From: DATGZX01 sp035296965
Lineage (GTDB): Bacteria > Planctomycetota > Planctomycetia > Gemmatales > Gemmataceae
DNA length: 59,070 nucleotides
Direction: 5' to 3'
Assembly: GCA_035296965.1 (NCBI GenBank)
Contig: DATGZX010000411.1
Coordinates: 1-59,070, forward strand
This document shows positions 27,128 through 36,220 of the stretch, piece after piece. The notes beneath the pieces were generated by a model. That model was not told the origin of the DNA and did no database searches. It saw nothing but the letters and a program-made list of their open reading frames with translations. How positions within the stretch are numbered: position 1 is the first letter of the stretch; each line of letters begins with the position of its first letter. A program made the position numbers and the translations under genes.

Positions 27128-29728
27128 ATGACACACACCTGGTCACCAACCGGCGCCCGGTCGTTTTCCCTGGGGATGCTCCTCACGGCCATCGTGGGAC
27201 TTGTCTGCGCCGAGGCCGGCAGAGCGCAGCCGCCGCAATCGGGAATGCTCGTTCCGCGGCTTTTCAGCGTCGTACCCAACGGCGGCAAAGTGGGCAGCAC
27301 ATTTGAAGTTAGCTTCACCGGCCAAGACATCGAAGATCCCGAAGGACTGTTTTTCAGCCATCCTGGTATCAAGGCGGAGCCGATCATTCCGCCCGCGCCT
27401 CCGGTCGATCCGAAAAAGCCCGCGGCCAAACCAGCGCCACGGCCCCCCGTCACCAAATTCAAAGTCACCATTGCAGGCGATGCGCTCCTGGGAATCCATG
27501 ACGTTCGTTTGATCAACAAGTGGGGCATCAGCAATCCGCGCGCTTTTGTCGTGGGCGACCTGAACGAGGTTCTGGAGAAGGAACCCAACGACGACGTGCC
27601 CCAGGCCCAACGCGTGGAGCTGAACCAGACCATCAACGGCATCATTGCCGGTCCGGCGGACGTCGATTACTTCGTGTTCGCGGGCAAGCAGGGACAGCGT
27701 GTGCTTATCAGTTGCCTGGCTTCCAGCATCGACAGTAGGCTCATGGCTGCTCTCGAGCTGTTTGACAGCACGGGCCGCCTTCTTGCAAGCAATCGCCATT
27801 ACAGCGAAAACGACGCGCTCGTCGATTGCAGGCTGCCGGCCGACGGCGATTACTACGTGCGGCTCCACGAATTCACCCATACCCAGGGCGGCGCGGAACA
27901 CTTCTACCGTTTGACGATCTCCACGGCTCCGTGGATCGATGCACTTTTTCCACTGGCCATCGAGCCGGGCAAATCGGCAAAAGTGACAGTCTATGGTCGC
28001 AACCTACCGGGCGGCCGGCTCGATCCGACGGCAATCGAGGACGGCGTCGCCCTGGAAAAAGCGACCGTCGATGTGACAGCCCCCGCAGACCCGCTCTCCC
28101 TGCAGCGACTGGCGTATCGCGGCCTCGTTTCTCCGCGTTCCGCCGCACTAGATGGATTCGAATTCAGGCTCCGTAACGCTTCCGGGGCTTCCAATCCCTT
28201 CCTGATCACTTACGCGCGGGCTCCGGTAGTCCTGGATCAAGGCACTCATGATACCCCGGAGAAGGCACAGGAGATTGTTGTTCCCTGCGAGATTTCCGGT
28301 CGGATAGAGAAACTGCGCGACCGCGACTGGTACCAGTTCGTTGCCAAGAAGGGGGATGTGTATACGATCGAAGTCTTCGGCGACCGGCTCGGCGCTGAAC
28401 TCGATATGTATCTGTTGCTGCGCAAGCCGGATACCAAGCAGGATCTCGCCGATCTCGACGACAACGGCGAGCTGCTGACGCAGACGGAGTTCTTCACCAG
28501 GACCGATGATCCGCCAGCCTATCGCTTCGTGGTGCCGGCGGACGGCAAATACCAGATCCTGGTGGGCAGCCGCGATGCCGATACGCGGGCCGGGCCACGC
28601 CTCTTCTACCGCGTGCGTATCAGCCCGGAACGGCCTGATTTCAGGCTGATCGTGCAACATCCGGACAACACTCGTCCCGACGCATGCTGTCTTCGCCAGG
28701 GAGCCGAGGAGCAGTACACGATTTTGCTCTGGCGTCTCGAAGGATGGAATGGGCCCGTAACGGTGTCGGCAGAGGGATTGCCGCCTGGAGTGACCTGCGC
28801 TCCCCAGATCGTGGGCCCCAACCTACGCCAGGCGTCGCTCGTCTTGAGTGCCGCTCCCACGGCGCCGCGCTTCACAGGGGAGATTCGGGTGAAAGGGACG
28901 GCGGTCATCCAGGGGCAAACGGTGGTTCGGGAGGCGCGGCCGGGGAGCATCACCTGGCCGGTGCCGCCGGGCGCAGGCATCCCAGCCGTGAGCCGGCTCG
29001 ACCGCAATCTTGTCCTTGCCGTTCGGGAGAAAGGGCCGTTCCATTTGAGTGCCACGGTGCAAAAGGCTGTCGTTGTCGAAGATTCCAAGGTGAATGTGGC
29101 GCTGAAACTAGCACGGCTCTGGCCCGATTTCAAGGGCCCGCTCCAGATCGCCACCATGAACCAGCCCACCAATCTGCCGGCCGGCATCCTCCTCAACAAT
29201 AACCAGCCGGTCACGATGAACCCCGGCAAGGACGATGCGACGGCGGTGCTCGAAGTGAAAGCTGGCGTGCCGGAGGGAACCTACAATGTGGTCATGCTCG
29301 GGACCGCCCAGATCCCCTTCAATAAGGATCCGGCAGCCAAGGAAAAGCCTCCCATTAACGTCCTCTTGCCGTCCACGCCCATTTCGCTGACGGTGCTGCC
29401 CAACCGTGTGGCGAATCTCACCCTCAGTAATGCTAACCCGACAGCCAAGATCGGCGCGGATACAGAGGTGGTGGTCAAGGTAGCCCGCTTGCGCGACTTT
29501 GCCGGTGAATTCAGAATCCAGCTGGTGGTGCCGGCCAACGTCCAGGGAATCAGCGCAGGGGACGCGATCATTCCTCCCGGCAAGAACGAAGCAAAACTCT
29601 TCCTGACGGTCCCGGCGGGGGCCGCGCCGGGGAATAGACCAAACCTCGTGGTTCGAGCATTGGCCACCATCCATGAAGATATCCCGCTGACTCACGATAC
29701 CCCACTCAACGTGAACGTCGTCAAGTAG
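27128..29728 (+). CDS. Large exported PPC-domain protein
   Basis: An 866-residue protein with a signal peptide (SLGMLLTAIVGLVCAEAGRA). An Ig/IPT-like beta module follows (VPRLFSVVPNGGKVGSTFEVSFTG). Two prepeptidase C-terminal (PPC) domains are seen around residues 150-270 (DVDYFVFAGKQGQRVLISC, LPADGDYYVRLHE) and 375-500 (DRDWYQFVAKKGDVYTIEV, DGKYQILV). Further beta-sandwich repeats run to the end. I prefer the ATG at 27128, seven bases after AAGGA, over 27125. The upstream open frame to 26642 is only translated repeat DNA. A cytochrome-WD40 gene follows at 36 bases, a common planctomycete pair. Probably a surface or periplasmic binding protein. Confidence 0.85.
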   Translation: MTHTWSPTGARSFSLGMLLTAIVGLVCAEAGRAQPPQSGMLVPRLFSVVPNGGKVGSTFEVSFTGQDIEDPEGLFFSHPGIKAEPIIPPAPPVDPKKPAAKPAPRPPVTKFKVTIAGDALLGIHDVRLINKWGISNPRAFVVGDLNEVLEKEPNDDVPQAQRVELNQTINGIIAGPADVDYFVFAGKQGQRVLISCLASSIDSRLMAALELFDSTGRLLASNRHYSENDALVDCRLPADGDYYVRLHEFTHTQGGAEHFYRLTISTAPWIDALFPLAIEPGKSAKVTVYGRNLPGGRLDPTAIEDGVALEKATVDVTAPADPLSLQRLAYRGLVSPRSAALDGFEFRLRNASGASNPFLITYARAPVVLDQGTHDTPEKAQEIVVPCEISGRIEKLRDRDWYQFVAKKGDVYTIEVFGDRLGAELDMYLLLRKPDTKQDLADLDDNGELLTQTEFFTRTDDPPAYRFVVPADGKYQILVGSRDADTRAGPRLFYRVRISPERPDFRLIVQHPDNTRPDACCLRQGAEEQYTILLWRLEGWNGPVTVSAEGLPPGVTCAPQIVGPNLRQASLVLSAAPTAPRFTGEIRVKGTAVIQGQTVVREARPGSITWPVPPGAGIPAVSRLDRNLVLAVREKGPFHLSATVQKAVVVEDSKVNVALKLARLWPDFKGPLQIATMNQPTNLPAGILLNNNQPVTMNPGKDDATAVLEVKAGVPEGTYNVVMLGTAQIPFNKDPAAKEKPPINVLLPSTPISLTVLPNRVANLTLSNANPTAKIGADTEVVVKVARLRDFAGEFRIQLVVPANVQGISAGDAIIPPGKNEAKLFLTVPAGAAPGNRPNLVVRALATIHEDIPLTHDTPLNVNVVK

Positions 29729-29763
29729 GTCGCAAACGCGTGAATTTTGACGGAGAATCTCCG

Positions 29764-31182
29764 ATGCAATTCCATGCCGCTCTTTGCCTGCTCCTTCTCG
29801 CTCCCGGTCTACTCCTGAGCCAAGAGAAGAAGCCCAAGGCGCCGTTTCAGCCAATCGCCGTCGTTGCTCTCGAGCGGAAGGAGCCGGTGGCGTATGAGAA
29901 AGACATCGAGCCGATCTTGATTCACAAATGCCAGTTTTGTCACAGCGGCCCGGTGAAAGAAGGAAAGTTCGACATGGGCACCTACGAACAGCTCGTCAAG
30001 GGCGGCAAGCGCGGCCCAGCCCTCGTCGCGGGCAAATCACCCGAGAGCCTGCTGGTCAAGGTCGCCGGCCGGACAAAGCGCCCCTTCATGCCGCCCAAGG
30101 GAGAGGACCCGCTCACGCCACAGGAGTTGGCACTGATCAAACTTTGGATCGATCAAGGTGCCAAGGCCCCGAGCGGCCAGCGCGAACACACAAGGATTAT
30201 TCTTAGCCTGTTGCCCGCCACGGTCCATCCCGTGCGCGCCCTGGCCATCAGCCCGGATAATTCGACCATCGTCGCGGGACGTGGCAATCAGATCCACGTT
30301 TTCGATGCCGGCTCCGGCACCTACGTCCGCACGCTGATCGATCCCGCCCTCAAGGCGCCGGACAACAAGCCTCTACACGCCGCCCACTTCGCCATCGTCG
30401 AGTCTCTCGCCTGCAGCCCCGAAGGCAAGTACATCGCAAGCGGCAGCTTTCAGGAGGTGATCCTGTGGGACGCTCAAACCGGAGTCCTCAGGAAACGCCT
30501 GGGAGGCTTCGCCGACCGCGTGGTAGCGCTCGGGTTCTCTCCGAACGGAAAACTCCTCGCCACAGGCGGCGGCACGCCGACCCAGGACGGCGAGATCAAG
30601 ATCTTCGACGTGCCGACCGGCAACCTTGTTACCGAGATCAAGAATGGCCACAGCGATACGGTCTTCGGCGTCAGCTTTAGCCCGGACGGCACAAAATTGG
30701 CCACCTGCGCTGCCGACAAGTTCGTCAAGGTCTTCGACGTGCCAAGCGGCAAGTTCGTGAAGGCTTTCGAGGGTCATACGCACCATGTCCTTGATGTCGC
30801 CTGGAAGGCGGACGGCAAGGTGCTGGCGAGCGCCGGCGCGGATAACGTGATCAAGGTGTGGGACTACGACAAGGGCGAACAGCTCCGCACATTCGGCAAC
30901 CACAACAAACAGATCACCCGCCTCGTCTTCAAGGGCAAGACGGCGGAAGTGCTGACGTGCAGCGGCGACCAGACCGTGCGCTTGTGGAACGTGGACAACG
31001 GCGGAGCCGGCACGACTTTTGGCGGCGGTCAGGATTACCTCTACGCCGTGGGCGTCAGCCCCGACGGCAAGGTCGTGGCGGCCGGCGGCGAGGAGGGGGT
31101 CGTGCGGCTCTACAACGGGGCTAATGGGCAGTTGATCAAAGCATTGTTGCCGCCTGGCGTGGTGACCGCCGCCAAGAAGTAA
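29764..31182 (+). CDS. Planctomycete cytochrome C-like domain plus WD40 repeat protein
   Basis: A 472-residue exported protein. A signal peptide (ALCLLLLAPGLLLS) is followed by a PSCyt1-type domain with IEPILIHKCQFCHSGPVKEGKFDM; CQFCH is the haem site, and an axial Met is plausible in FMPPKGEDPL. About seven WD40 repeats follow from residue 150, for example GHSDTVFGVSFSPDGTKLAT, KFVKVFDVPSG and DNVIKVWDYDKG. GGAG lies eight bases before the ATG. It probably scaffolds periplasmic electron-transfer or hydrolytic complexes. The redox role is inferred only from the CXXCH motif. Confidence 0.92.
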   Translation: MQFHAALCLLLLAPGLLLSQEKKPKAPFQPIAVVALERKEPVAYEKDIEPILIHKCQFCHSGPVKEGKFDMGTYEQLVKGGKRGPALVAGKSPESLLVKVAGRTKRPFMPPKGEDPLTPQELALIKLWIDQGAKAPSGQREHTRIILSLLPATVHPVRALAISPDNSTIVAGRGNQIHVFDAGSGTYVRTLIDPALKAPDNKPLHAAHFAIVESLACSPEGKYIASGSFQEVILWDAQTGVLRKRLGGFADRVVALGFSPNGKLLATGGGTPTQDGEIKIFDVPTGNLVTEIKNGHSDTVFGVSFSPDGTKLATCAADKFVKVFDVPSGKFVKAFEGHTHHVLDVAWKADGKVLASAGADNVIKVWDYDKGEQLRTFGNHNKQITRLVFKGKTAEVLTCSGDQTVRLWNVDNGGAGTTFGGGQDYLYAVGVSPDGKVVAAGGEEGVVRLYNGANGQLIKALLPPGVVTAAKK

Positions 31183-31202
31183 AACCAAATCGCGAGCGGG
31201 TT

Positions 31203-31261
31203 ACCCGGCCCCTGACGGGGCTCGGCTCGCCAGGCGAGCCGAGCCCCGTCAGGGGCCGGGT
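31203..31261. repeat. Large intergenic palindrome, copy 2 of 3
   Basis: A perfect 29-base inverted repeat (31203-31231 and 31233-31261) around a single-base centre. It starts 20 bases after the WD40 gene stop. Its outer sequence matches the copies at 13064 and 36990. It could terminate transcription although no T-run follows. The remainder of the 350-base gap to 31532 shows no gene. Confidence 0.85.
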
Positions 31262-31532
31262 ACAGGTTGCTGCCGGAGGATCGTCACCACCGCTGCTCGC
31301 AACCAATTTTGTAAGAGTTACAACTCCTTTTCTTGATTTCGCTTCACGTCTCGCGTCTCTCCCGATCCGTAACTTCTGTGCAAGTCATAGATTGAGCCAG
31401 GCGTAACCGCGAATTGGCGTCCTTCCGGCCGTCACGGCTCGGCTTTTGCTGTAGACTTGCTTCGGACACATCACCAGGGGCCGATCAGCATTCGCTGCGT
31501 TTCTTCATCGCTTCATCTGGAGGCATTCGGGC

Positions 31533-32645
31533 ATGGCAACACGCCAACACTTGCTCCTCGCGCTGGTCGGCAGCCTCGCATCTCTGGGAGCTTCGTACCC
31601 CACCCGTAACTTTGTCGTCGAAGCGCCCACGCCCCAGATCGCCAAACAGATTGGCGACGCGGCCGAGTTCTATCGCAAGCAGAAAGCCTTGGAATGGCTT
31701 GGCCAGGAGATGCCGCAATGGCAGGAACGCTGCCCACTGCACGTTAAAGTCACGTTCGGCGGCGCAGGCGGCGCCACCTCCTTTAACTTTACCCAGGGCC
31801 AGGTTTGGCAGACCATGACCATCGAAGGCTCTCTCGACCGCTTGCAGGCCAGCGTTCTGCCGCACGAAATCACACACACTGTATTCGCCCATTATTTTCG
31901 CTGTCCGGTGCCCCGCTGGGCCGACGAAGGCGGGGCCGTGCTCTCCGAGGATGATTTGGAACGAAGCCAGCATGACGCCCTCGTAAGGCAAATCCTCAAT
32001 GCCGGCAGGGCCTTTCGGTTGGTTCGATTATTCAGCCTGCGCGACTATCCGGCCGCCCAGGACGTGCCGGCGCTCTATGCCGAGGGCTACTCCGTAGCTA
32101 GTTACCTGGTAGCCACAAGCGGCAGGCAGGCATTTCTGGCCTTCGTTGCCCACGGCATGCAATACGGCTGGGAAAATGCCGTACAGACTCATTACCACTA
32201 CCAAAGCATCGACCAACTGGAATCTGCCTGGATCAACTACCTCCGCACGACGCGGCCTTCCTCCTCGGCGCTCCTTGCCAGGAACACGACGACTCCGCCA
32301 GCAGATACGGCCAAACGGGTAGTAGTGCGACTAACGGTCCCGCCGTTTCAGCCGTTAGATGAGGCCCAATCGCCTGTCGCCCGCGGTCAGATGCCGGACG
32401 AGCAAGTGTACGCAGCACCGCCGCGCCAGGCGACGAACCGCCCCGGCTACCTGCCGGATTACAATCCAGGTCAGAGCCCGCCTCCGTCGGCGTACCCCAG
32501 CCAGCAGCCGGTCTCAGCTCCACAAGAGGGCTGGCGGCCGTCGAGCGTCCGCCTGGGGCAGCCCCAATTCACACCAGAAGCTCCGGCTACGCCTCCCGCA
32601 GGAGCGCCCTCGGTTGCTTCGCCGGTCGGCTATCCGGGTCGCTAA
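31533..32645 (+). CDS. Gluzincin-type metallopeptidase-like exported protein
   Basis: A 370-residue protein with a short N-terminal hydrophobic stretch (LLLALVGSLASLGAS). The zinc motif is HEITH in SVLPHEITHTVFAHYF, with a downstream Glu in WADEGGAVLSE, the arrangement of the MA-like gluzincin family. The last 120 residues are Pro/Ala/Ser-rich and probably disordered. It could be a wall- or envelope-associated peptidase. Substrate and activity are not determinable. Its stop is about 100 bases before the four-helix-bundle element. Confidence 0.75.
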   Translation: MATRQHLLLALVGSLASLGASYPTRNFVVEAPTPQIAKQIGDAAEFYRKQKALEWLGQEMPQWQERCPLHVKVTFGGAGGATSFNFTQGQVWQTMTIEGSLDRLQASVLPHEITHTVFAHYFRCPVPRWADEGGAVLSEDDLERSQHDALVRQILNAGRAFRLVRLFSLRDYPAAQDVPALYAEGYSVASYLVATSGRQAFLAFVAHGMQYGWENAVQTHYHYQSIDQLESAWINYLRTTRPSSSALLARNTTTPPADTAKRVVVRLTVPPFQPLDEAQSPVARGQMPDEQVYAAPPRQATNRPGYLPDYNPGQSPPPSAYPSQQPVSAPQEGWRPSSVRLGQPQFTPEAPATPPAGAPSVASPVGYPGR

Positions 32646-32741
32646 GAGAATACTGCTGTTCACTGCGCGACCAGTGACGAAAGCACCGATCGGCATAACC
32701 ACCTATTCTTCGTTCAATCCTCGACTGACGGGACAAACTTC

Positions 32742-33297
32742 GAAGGAAGAGTAAGATTTAAGAGGAAGATTACGATTAAGAAGGGGATGATGAGCACGAT
32801 TCAGATTAAGAGTAAGATGTCATGCCGGTGCCTCAGGAATGCTGGTTCGATCATGAGAAACTAGAAGTGTATCGAGAGGCGATCGCTTTCGTTGGATGGC
32901 TCTCGGCGCTATTAGATGGCACGGTACGAATCGGCGATGTCAAAGATCAGCTAGACCGGGCATCCACTTCGATCCCACTCAATATCGCCGAGGGCAATGG
33001 CAAATACGGACCAAAGGATCGCTGCCGGTTCTTTGATATCGCGCATGGCTCCGCCCTTGAGTGCGCCGCTGGTCTCGACATTCTCGTTGCGAAGGCCAAG
33101 TTGACGCCGGACCAAATTCTCCCCGGAAAAGAGCGGCTTCAAAAAATCGTAAGGATGCTCATGGGGTTGATCAAGAAAAACTCAACCCGTGAATACGACA
33201 AAAGCAACGCTGCTGATTGAGTCATGCTCATTCTCGTTCTCTTGCTCTTAATCCTCTTCCAAATCTTACTCTTCATCTTAATTCTTCCTCTTATGCG
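32742..33297 (+). mobile_element. Four-helix-bundle element with long purine/pyrimidine inverted arms (full copy)
   Basis: The gene at 32822-33220 is flanked by a purine-rich arm (about 32742-32821) and a pyrimidine-rich arm (about 33221-33297). The arms are imperfect inverted repeats: GAAGAGTAAGATTT upstream has its exact complement AAATCTTACTCTTC downstream, and similarity continues through AGAGGAAGATTA- and GATGAGCA-like segments toward the gene. The same two arms recur around a deleted gene copy at 53370-53568. Outer boundaries are estimates. The arrangement recalls rRNA intervening sequences, whose arms form a stem around a gene of this protein family. Confidence 0.7.
32822..33220 (+). 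CDS. Four-helix-bundle protein (23S rRNA IVS-encoded protein family)
   Basis: A 132-residue, all-helical protein. The family core is visible: FDHEKLEVYREAIAFVGWL (helix 1), DQLDRASTSIPLNIAEGNGK (helix 2 with its conserved IAEG turn), FFDIAHGSALECAAGLDIL (helix 3) and a fourth Lys-rich helix. It belongs to the IVP/S23 branch, not the DGR Avd branch. Its molecular role is unknown, though the family was first seen inside 23S rRNA intervening sequences. Its ATG lies at the inner edge of the purine-rich arm, which also supplies the ribosome-binding purines. The stop codon lies at the edge of the opposite arm. Confidence 0.9.
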   Translation: MPVPQECWFDHEKLEVYREAIAFVGWLSALLDGTVRIGDVKDQLDRASTSIPLNIAEGNGKYGPKDRCRFFDIAHGSALECAAGLDILVAKAKLTPDQILPGKERLQKIVRMLMGLIKKNSTREYDKSNAAD

Positions 33298-33435
33298 GGG
33301 GGGCGCAGGTCAACACGTCGGTTGAAAATTGACAGAGCACTAGTGGGCCAGCGTTGTGTAAATAGGTCTTTTCGCAGGGCGAAAATGCCAATCCGTCCTA
33401 TCTTTGGCCGTGGGCATGAGTTCGCGCGACAGTAG

Positions 33436-34530
33436 TTATGCAGCGAGCTCGCGGGCCGGCGGCTGGAAGAGTTCGCCCCGCGGCGGCGGGAGTTGGGCAG
33501 GGCCGGTGGGCCCTTCTGCATGCCCTTCCCACTGATGTGCTTGAACGCCCTCGAGAATACGCATAGCGAGCGCGACTGCATTGCGACCGTCCTCTCCGCT
33601 GACGCGCGGGCAGGAATCGGTTTGTACGCAATGGATGAAGTGTTGCAGTTCTCGGGTCAGGGAATCGCTGCCGGTATCGCATTCTAGGTCGGCGTGCTGC
33701 AGGTAGCGGCCAAAGAGGTCGTTCTTGAGCATGGCCAGCGCTGCCGGATCAAGCTTGCGCGGGTTCAACCCGTGGCGGCGCAGTTCCTGAGTGGGCTGCA
33801 CAAAGCTCAGTCGCCGCTTGGCGAAATCCAGGGTGGTATAGCCTTCGGGAGCCCAGATGCGCATTTGCCGGTGCGTTACCGCGCTGGCTCGGCTCGCCGT
33901 CACATTGGCCACGCAACCGTTGGCAAACGTCAGACGAGCGTTCGCCACGTCTTCGTTGTCTCCAAAGACCGCGACACCCAGGGATTCGACCGAACGGATA
34001 GGCGCCTGCACGAGCGTCAACAAAATGTCGAGATCATGAATCATCAGGTCGAGCACGACGCCGATGTCCATCGAGCGGCCGCTGAACGCGCCAAGGCGCT
34101 CGCATTCCACGAACTTGGGTTGCAAGGCATGGCTCTGCAATTGCTCGAATGCCGGGTTGAAACGCTCGATATGTCCGACTTGAAGCAGAACCCGGTTCTG
34201 GTGCGAGAGATCGACCAGCGTCTCCGCCTGTTCCAGGTTGGCAGCCAACGGCTTTTCGACGAGAAGCGGAATACCACAGCGGAGGAATTCACCGGCGATG
34301 GTGTAATGGTGAGAGGTTGGCACGGCGATGACGGCTGCGTCCGCCAGGTGCAGGAGAGGCCGATAGTTCACGTACGCCCGGCAGTTGAGACGCCTGGCGA
34401 CAGCCTCTGCCTGGTTCGCGTTCACGTCCGCGACACCAACCAGCTCGACGTCGGGAAGCCCCGCCAGGATGCGGGCATGTTCCTTACCCAAATGACCGAC
34501 GCCGATCACTGCCATGCGCAGACGCGCCAT
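33436..34530 (-). CDS. Gfo/Idh/MocA oxidoreductase, GnnA-like
   Basis: A 364-residue NAD(P)-dependent oxidoreductase. The N-terminal Rossmann motif is MAVIGVGHLGKEHARILAG, followed by the family EKP (LLVEKPLAANLEQAE) and the catalytic region MDIGVVLDLMIHDLDILL. GnnA, which oxidises the 3-OH of UDP-GlcNAc for amide-linked lipid A, belongs to this group and carries VGHIERFNPAF-type sequence as here. The gene follows lpxC by 15 bases, which supports a lipid A role. The usual partner aminotransferase GnnB is not adjacent. The ATG at 34530 has AGGTG upstream. Confidence 0.85.
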   Translation of the reverse strand: MARLRMAVIGVGHLGKEHARILAGLPDVELVGVADVNANQAEAVARRLNCRAYVNYRPLLHLADAAVIAVPTSHHYTIAGEFLRCGIPLLVEKPLAANLEQAETLVDLSHQNRVLLQVGHIERFNPAFEQLQSHALQPKFVECERLGAFSGRSMDIGVVLDLMIHDLDILLTLVQAPIRSVESLGVAVFGDNEDVANARLTFANGCVANVTASRASAVTHRQMRIWAPEGYTTLDFAKRRLSFVQPTQELRRHGLNPRKLDPAALAMLKNDLFGRYLQHADLECDTGSDSLTRELQHFIHCVQTDSCPRVSGEDGRNAVALAMRILEGVQAHQWEGHAEGPTGPAQLPPPRGELFQPPARELAA

Positions 34531-34545
34531 ACAAGTCACCTGCTT

Positions 34546-35439
34546 TCAAGCTGCCAGCCGTTGGGCCGAGCACGGACAGGCCCCATTGGCCATTTGCCCC
34601 GTCAAGACGCGCACCAGCTCGACATTCAGTGGGTGCCCCGAGCGATAGGCCACCAGGTGGCCGCGCAAGTCGGCTCCCAGCAGCGAAAGGTCCCCCACCA
34701 TGTCGAGTATCTTGTGCCGCGCCGGTTCGTTGGCGCACCGAAGAGAGTTGTTGATAGGTCCAGACCGGCCAAATATCAGCAGATCGGCAGCCGTCGTGCG
34801 TGCGCCCAGCCCCTGGCGCCGGAATTCGACGGCCTCGCTTTCCAGAAGGAAGGTCCGGCAGCCGGCTAGTTCGTTTGTGAAGGACTGGGGCGTGACCACC
34901 TGCGTGTAGAGCTGACGATCGATAGGCGCCGTCATCCCATAATCGAGGGCGTAGCTGATCTTCAATTCATCCCGGAAAGGAGGGTACAGGGCAAGCGTAG
35001 CGCCGCCTTGAGAGACGACGACAGATGCATCGACGCACAGGATCGTGCGTCGCGCCGGTTGCAGCACGACGCCGGCCCGCCAGAGCGCCTCGACAAAACG
35101 CTGAGCGGAGCCATCCAGGCCGGGAGGCTCGGGCGCGTTCAGCTCGACGTAACAGTTATCGATGCGCAGGCCCGCCAACGCCGCCAGGACATGCTCGACT
35201 AGGGCGACCTGAGCCGGTGGGTGGCCCAGAGTGGTGCGGCGTTGCGTACCCGTCACCTGTTCTACGCGAGCAGGGATCTGGACAGACGGGCGTAGGTCGG
35301 TGCGGACAAAAACGACCCCGGTGCTTGGGGGGGCCGGCCGAAAACACAATCGAACCGACGCCCCCGTCAAGAATCCTACGCCAATGAGTTCAACCGGCCG
35401 AGCGATGGTCCGCTGGTAACGATAGCTGTACCTTCTCAC
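34546..35439 (-). CDS. lpxC: UDP-3-O-acyl-N-acetylglucosamine deacetylase
   Basis: A 297-residue zinc amidase for the committed step of lipid A synthesis. Zinc ligands are visible: His83 in VEHVLAALAGL, His242 and Asp246 in RHKILDMVGDLSLLG. The catalytic His269 lies in GHPLNVELV. The Thr/Phe-rich insert region SFTNELAGCRTFLLE is typical. The GTG start has AGGAAG five bases upstream. It lies between ompH and the GnnA-like oxidoreductase on the same strand, so this is an outer-membrane biogenesis cluster. It supports a planctomycete that can make lipid A. Confidence 0.95.
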   Translation of the reverse strand: MRRYSYRYQRTIARPVELIGVGFLTGASVRLCFRPAPPSTGVVFVRTDLRPSVQIPARVEQVTGTQRRTTLGHPPAQVALVEHVLAALAGLRIDNCYVELNAPEPPGLDGSAQRFVEALWRAGVVLQPARRTILCVDASVVVSQGGATLALYPPFRDELKISYALDYGMTAPIDRQLYTQVVTPQSFTNELAGCRTFLLESEAVEFRRQGLGARTTAADLLIFGRSGPINNSLRCANEPARHKILDMVGDLSLLGADLRGHLVAYRSGHPLNVELVRVLTGQMANGACPCSAQRLAA

Positions 35440-35545
35440 GTTGTCTTCCTTGACCCTGGACAGCAGCTACGGCTCCGCCGTGCCGCGTGTTGACGGACAT
35501 CTCCCTGGCCGGCCGGTGCTCCCGGCCGGTCAAGGTAGTACCAGG

Positions 35546-36220
35546 TTATTGCTGGGCGCCTGTCGGCGCTCCACTGTGGAGCCGGGCATTCAGATTGGCG
35601 ACGACGATGTCGCTAATGTCCATCCCTGGAGTGACATAAAGCGGGATGCATCCGGCTGACTTCATTTTGCGCTCGACGTTCGCGGGGCTGTAGAGGTCTG
35701 TCTGGTTGATGGCATCGCTGAAATGGAACACCATTTCAATGTCGTTGGCACGTGCATAGCTTGCCACCGCGTCGTGGATATCCCGGTAAACAACGACTAG
35801 CGCATCGTCCTGGTACTTTGCCATGTTTTTCTTGGCGCCCTCTTCATAGTCTTGCAGGTGTCGTTGAATGTCGCGCAATTGCTGTTGCAGCTTCTCGCGA
35901 CCTTCCTTGTCTTCGGGGGACAACTTCGACAAGCTCTCCTGGATCTGCAGACCGGGTTTCTTCATTCCTTCGAAGTCTACGCGCAGCTTATCCAGATACT
36001 CCTTGAAAGTTCTCTCGTAATTCTGCCACTTTTCATAATTCCGAAGCACCTGGGCCAAATTCACCATCGCAACCCGCGTGCGCGGTGGCGCCGCGGGAGC
36101 CGTGGCGCTGGTTTGTTGAACCTGGCCGGGCGGTTGAGGATCGGCGCGCAATTGGCTGCCGATGTAGGCCGCTGCCCCCAGGGTTGCCACGGCCGTGAGA
36201 GTGATGATCGTCCTCTTCAC
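35546..36220 (-). CDS. OmpH/Skp-family periplasmic chaperone
   Basis: A 224-residue protein. The signal peptide is IITLTAVATLGAAAYIGSQ. A long coiled-coil Skp-like region then runs from MVNLAQVLRNYEKWQNYERTFKEY through LSKLSPEDKEGREKLQQQLRDIQRHLQDYEEGAKK, ending in VYRDIHDAVASYARANDIEMVFHF. This is the standard OmpH layout. The GTG at 36220 has AAGGAG nine bases upstream. It lies about 100 bases before lpxC, matching the ompH-lpx gene clusters of other diderm bacteria. It should guard unfolded outer-membrane proteins. Confidence 0.9.
   Translation of the reverse strand: MKRTIITLTAVATLGAAAYIGSQLRADPQPPGQVQQTSATAPAAPPRTRVAMVNLAQVLRNYEKWQNYERTFKEYLDKLRVDFEGMKKPGLQIQESLSKLSPEDKEGREKLQQQLRDIQRHLQDYEEGAKKNMAKYQDDALVVVYRDIHDAVASYARANDIEMVFHFSDAINQTDLYSPANVERKMKSAGCIPLYVTPGMDISDIVVANLNARLHSGAPTGAQQ

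Noticed and set aside
32822..33220. Four-helix-bundle protein taken as a DGR Avd accessory protein
   Set aside because: The conserved IPLNIAEG and FFDIAHGSALECA motifs place it in the rRNA-IVS/S23 family, and it lies 15-20 kb from the DGR-like target with no RT nearby.
33694..34869. 391-codon plus-strand open frame
   Set aside because: Shadow of the GnnA-like and lpxC genes.
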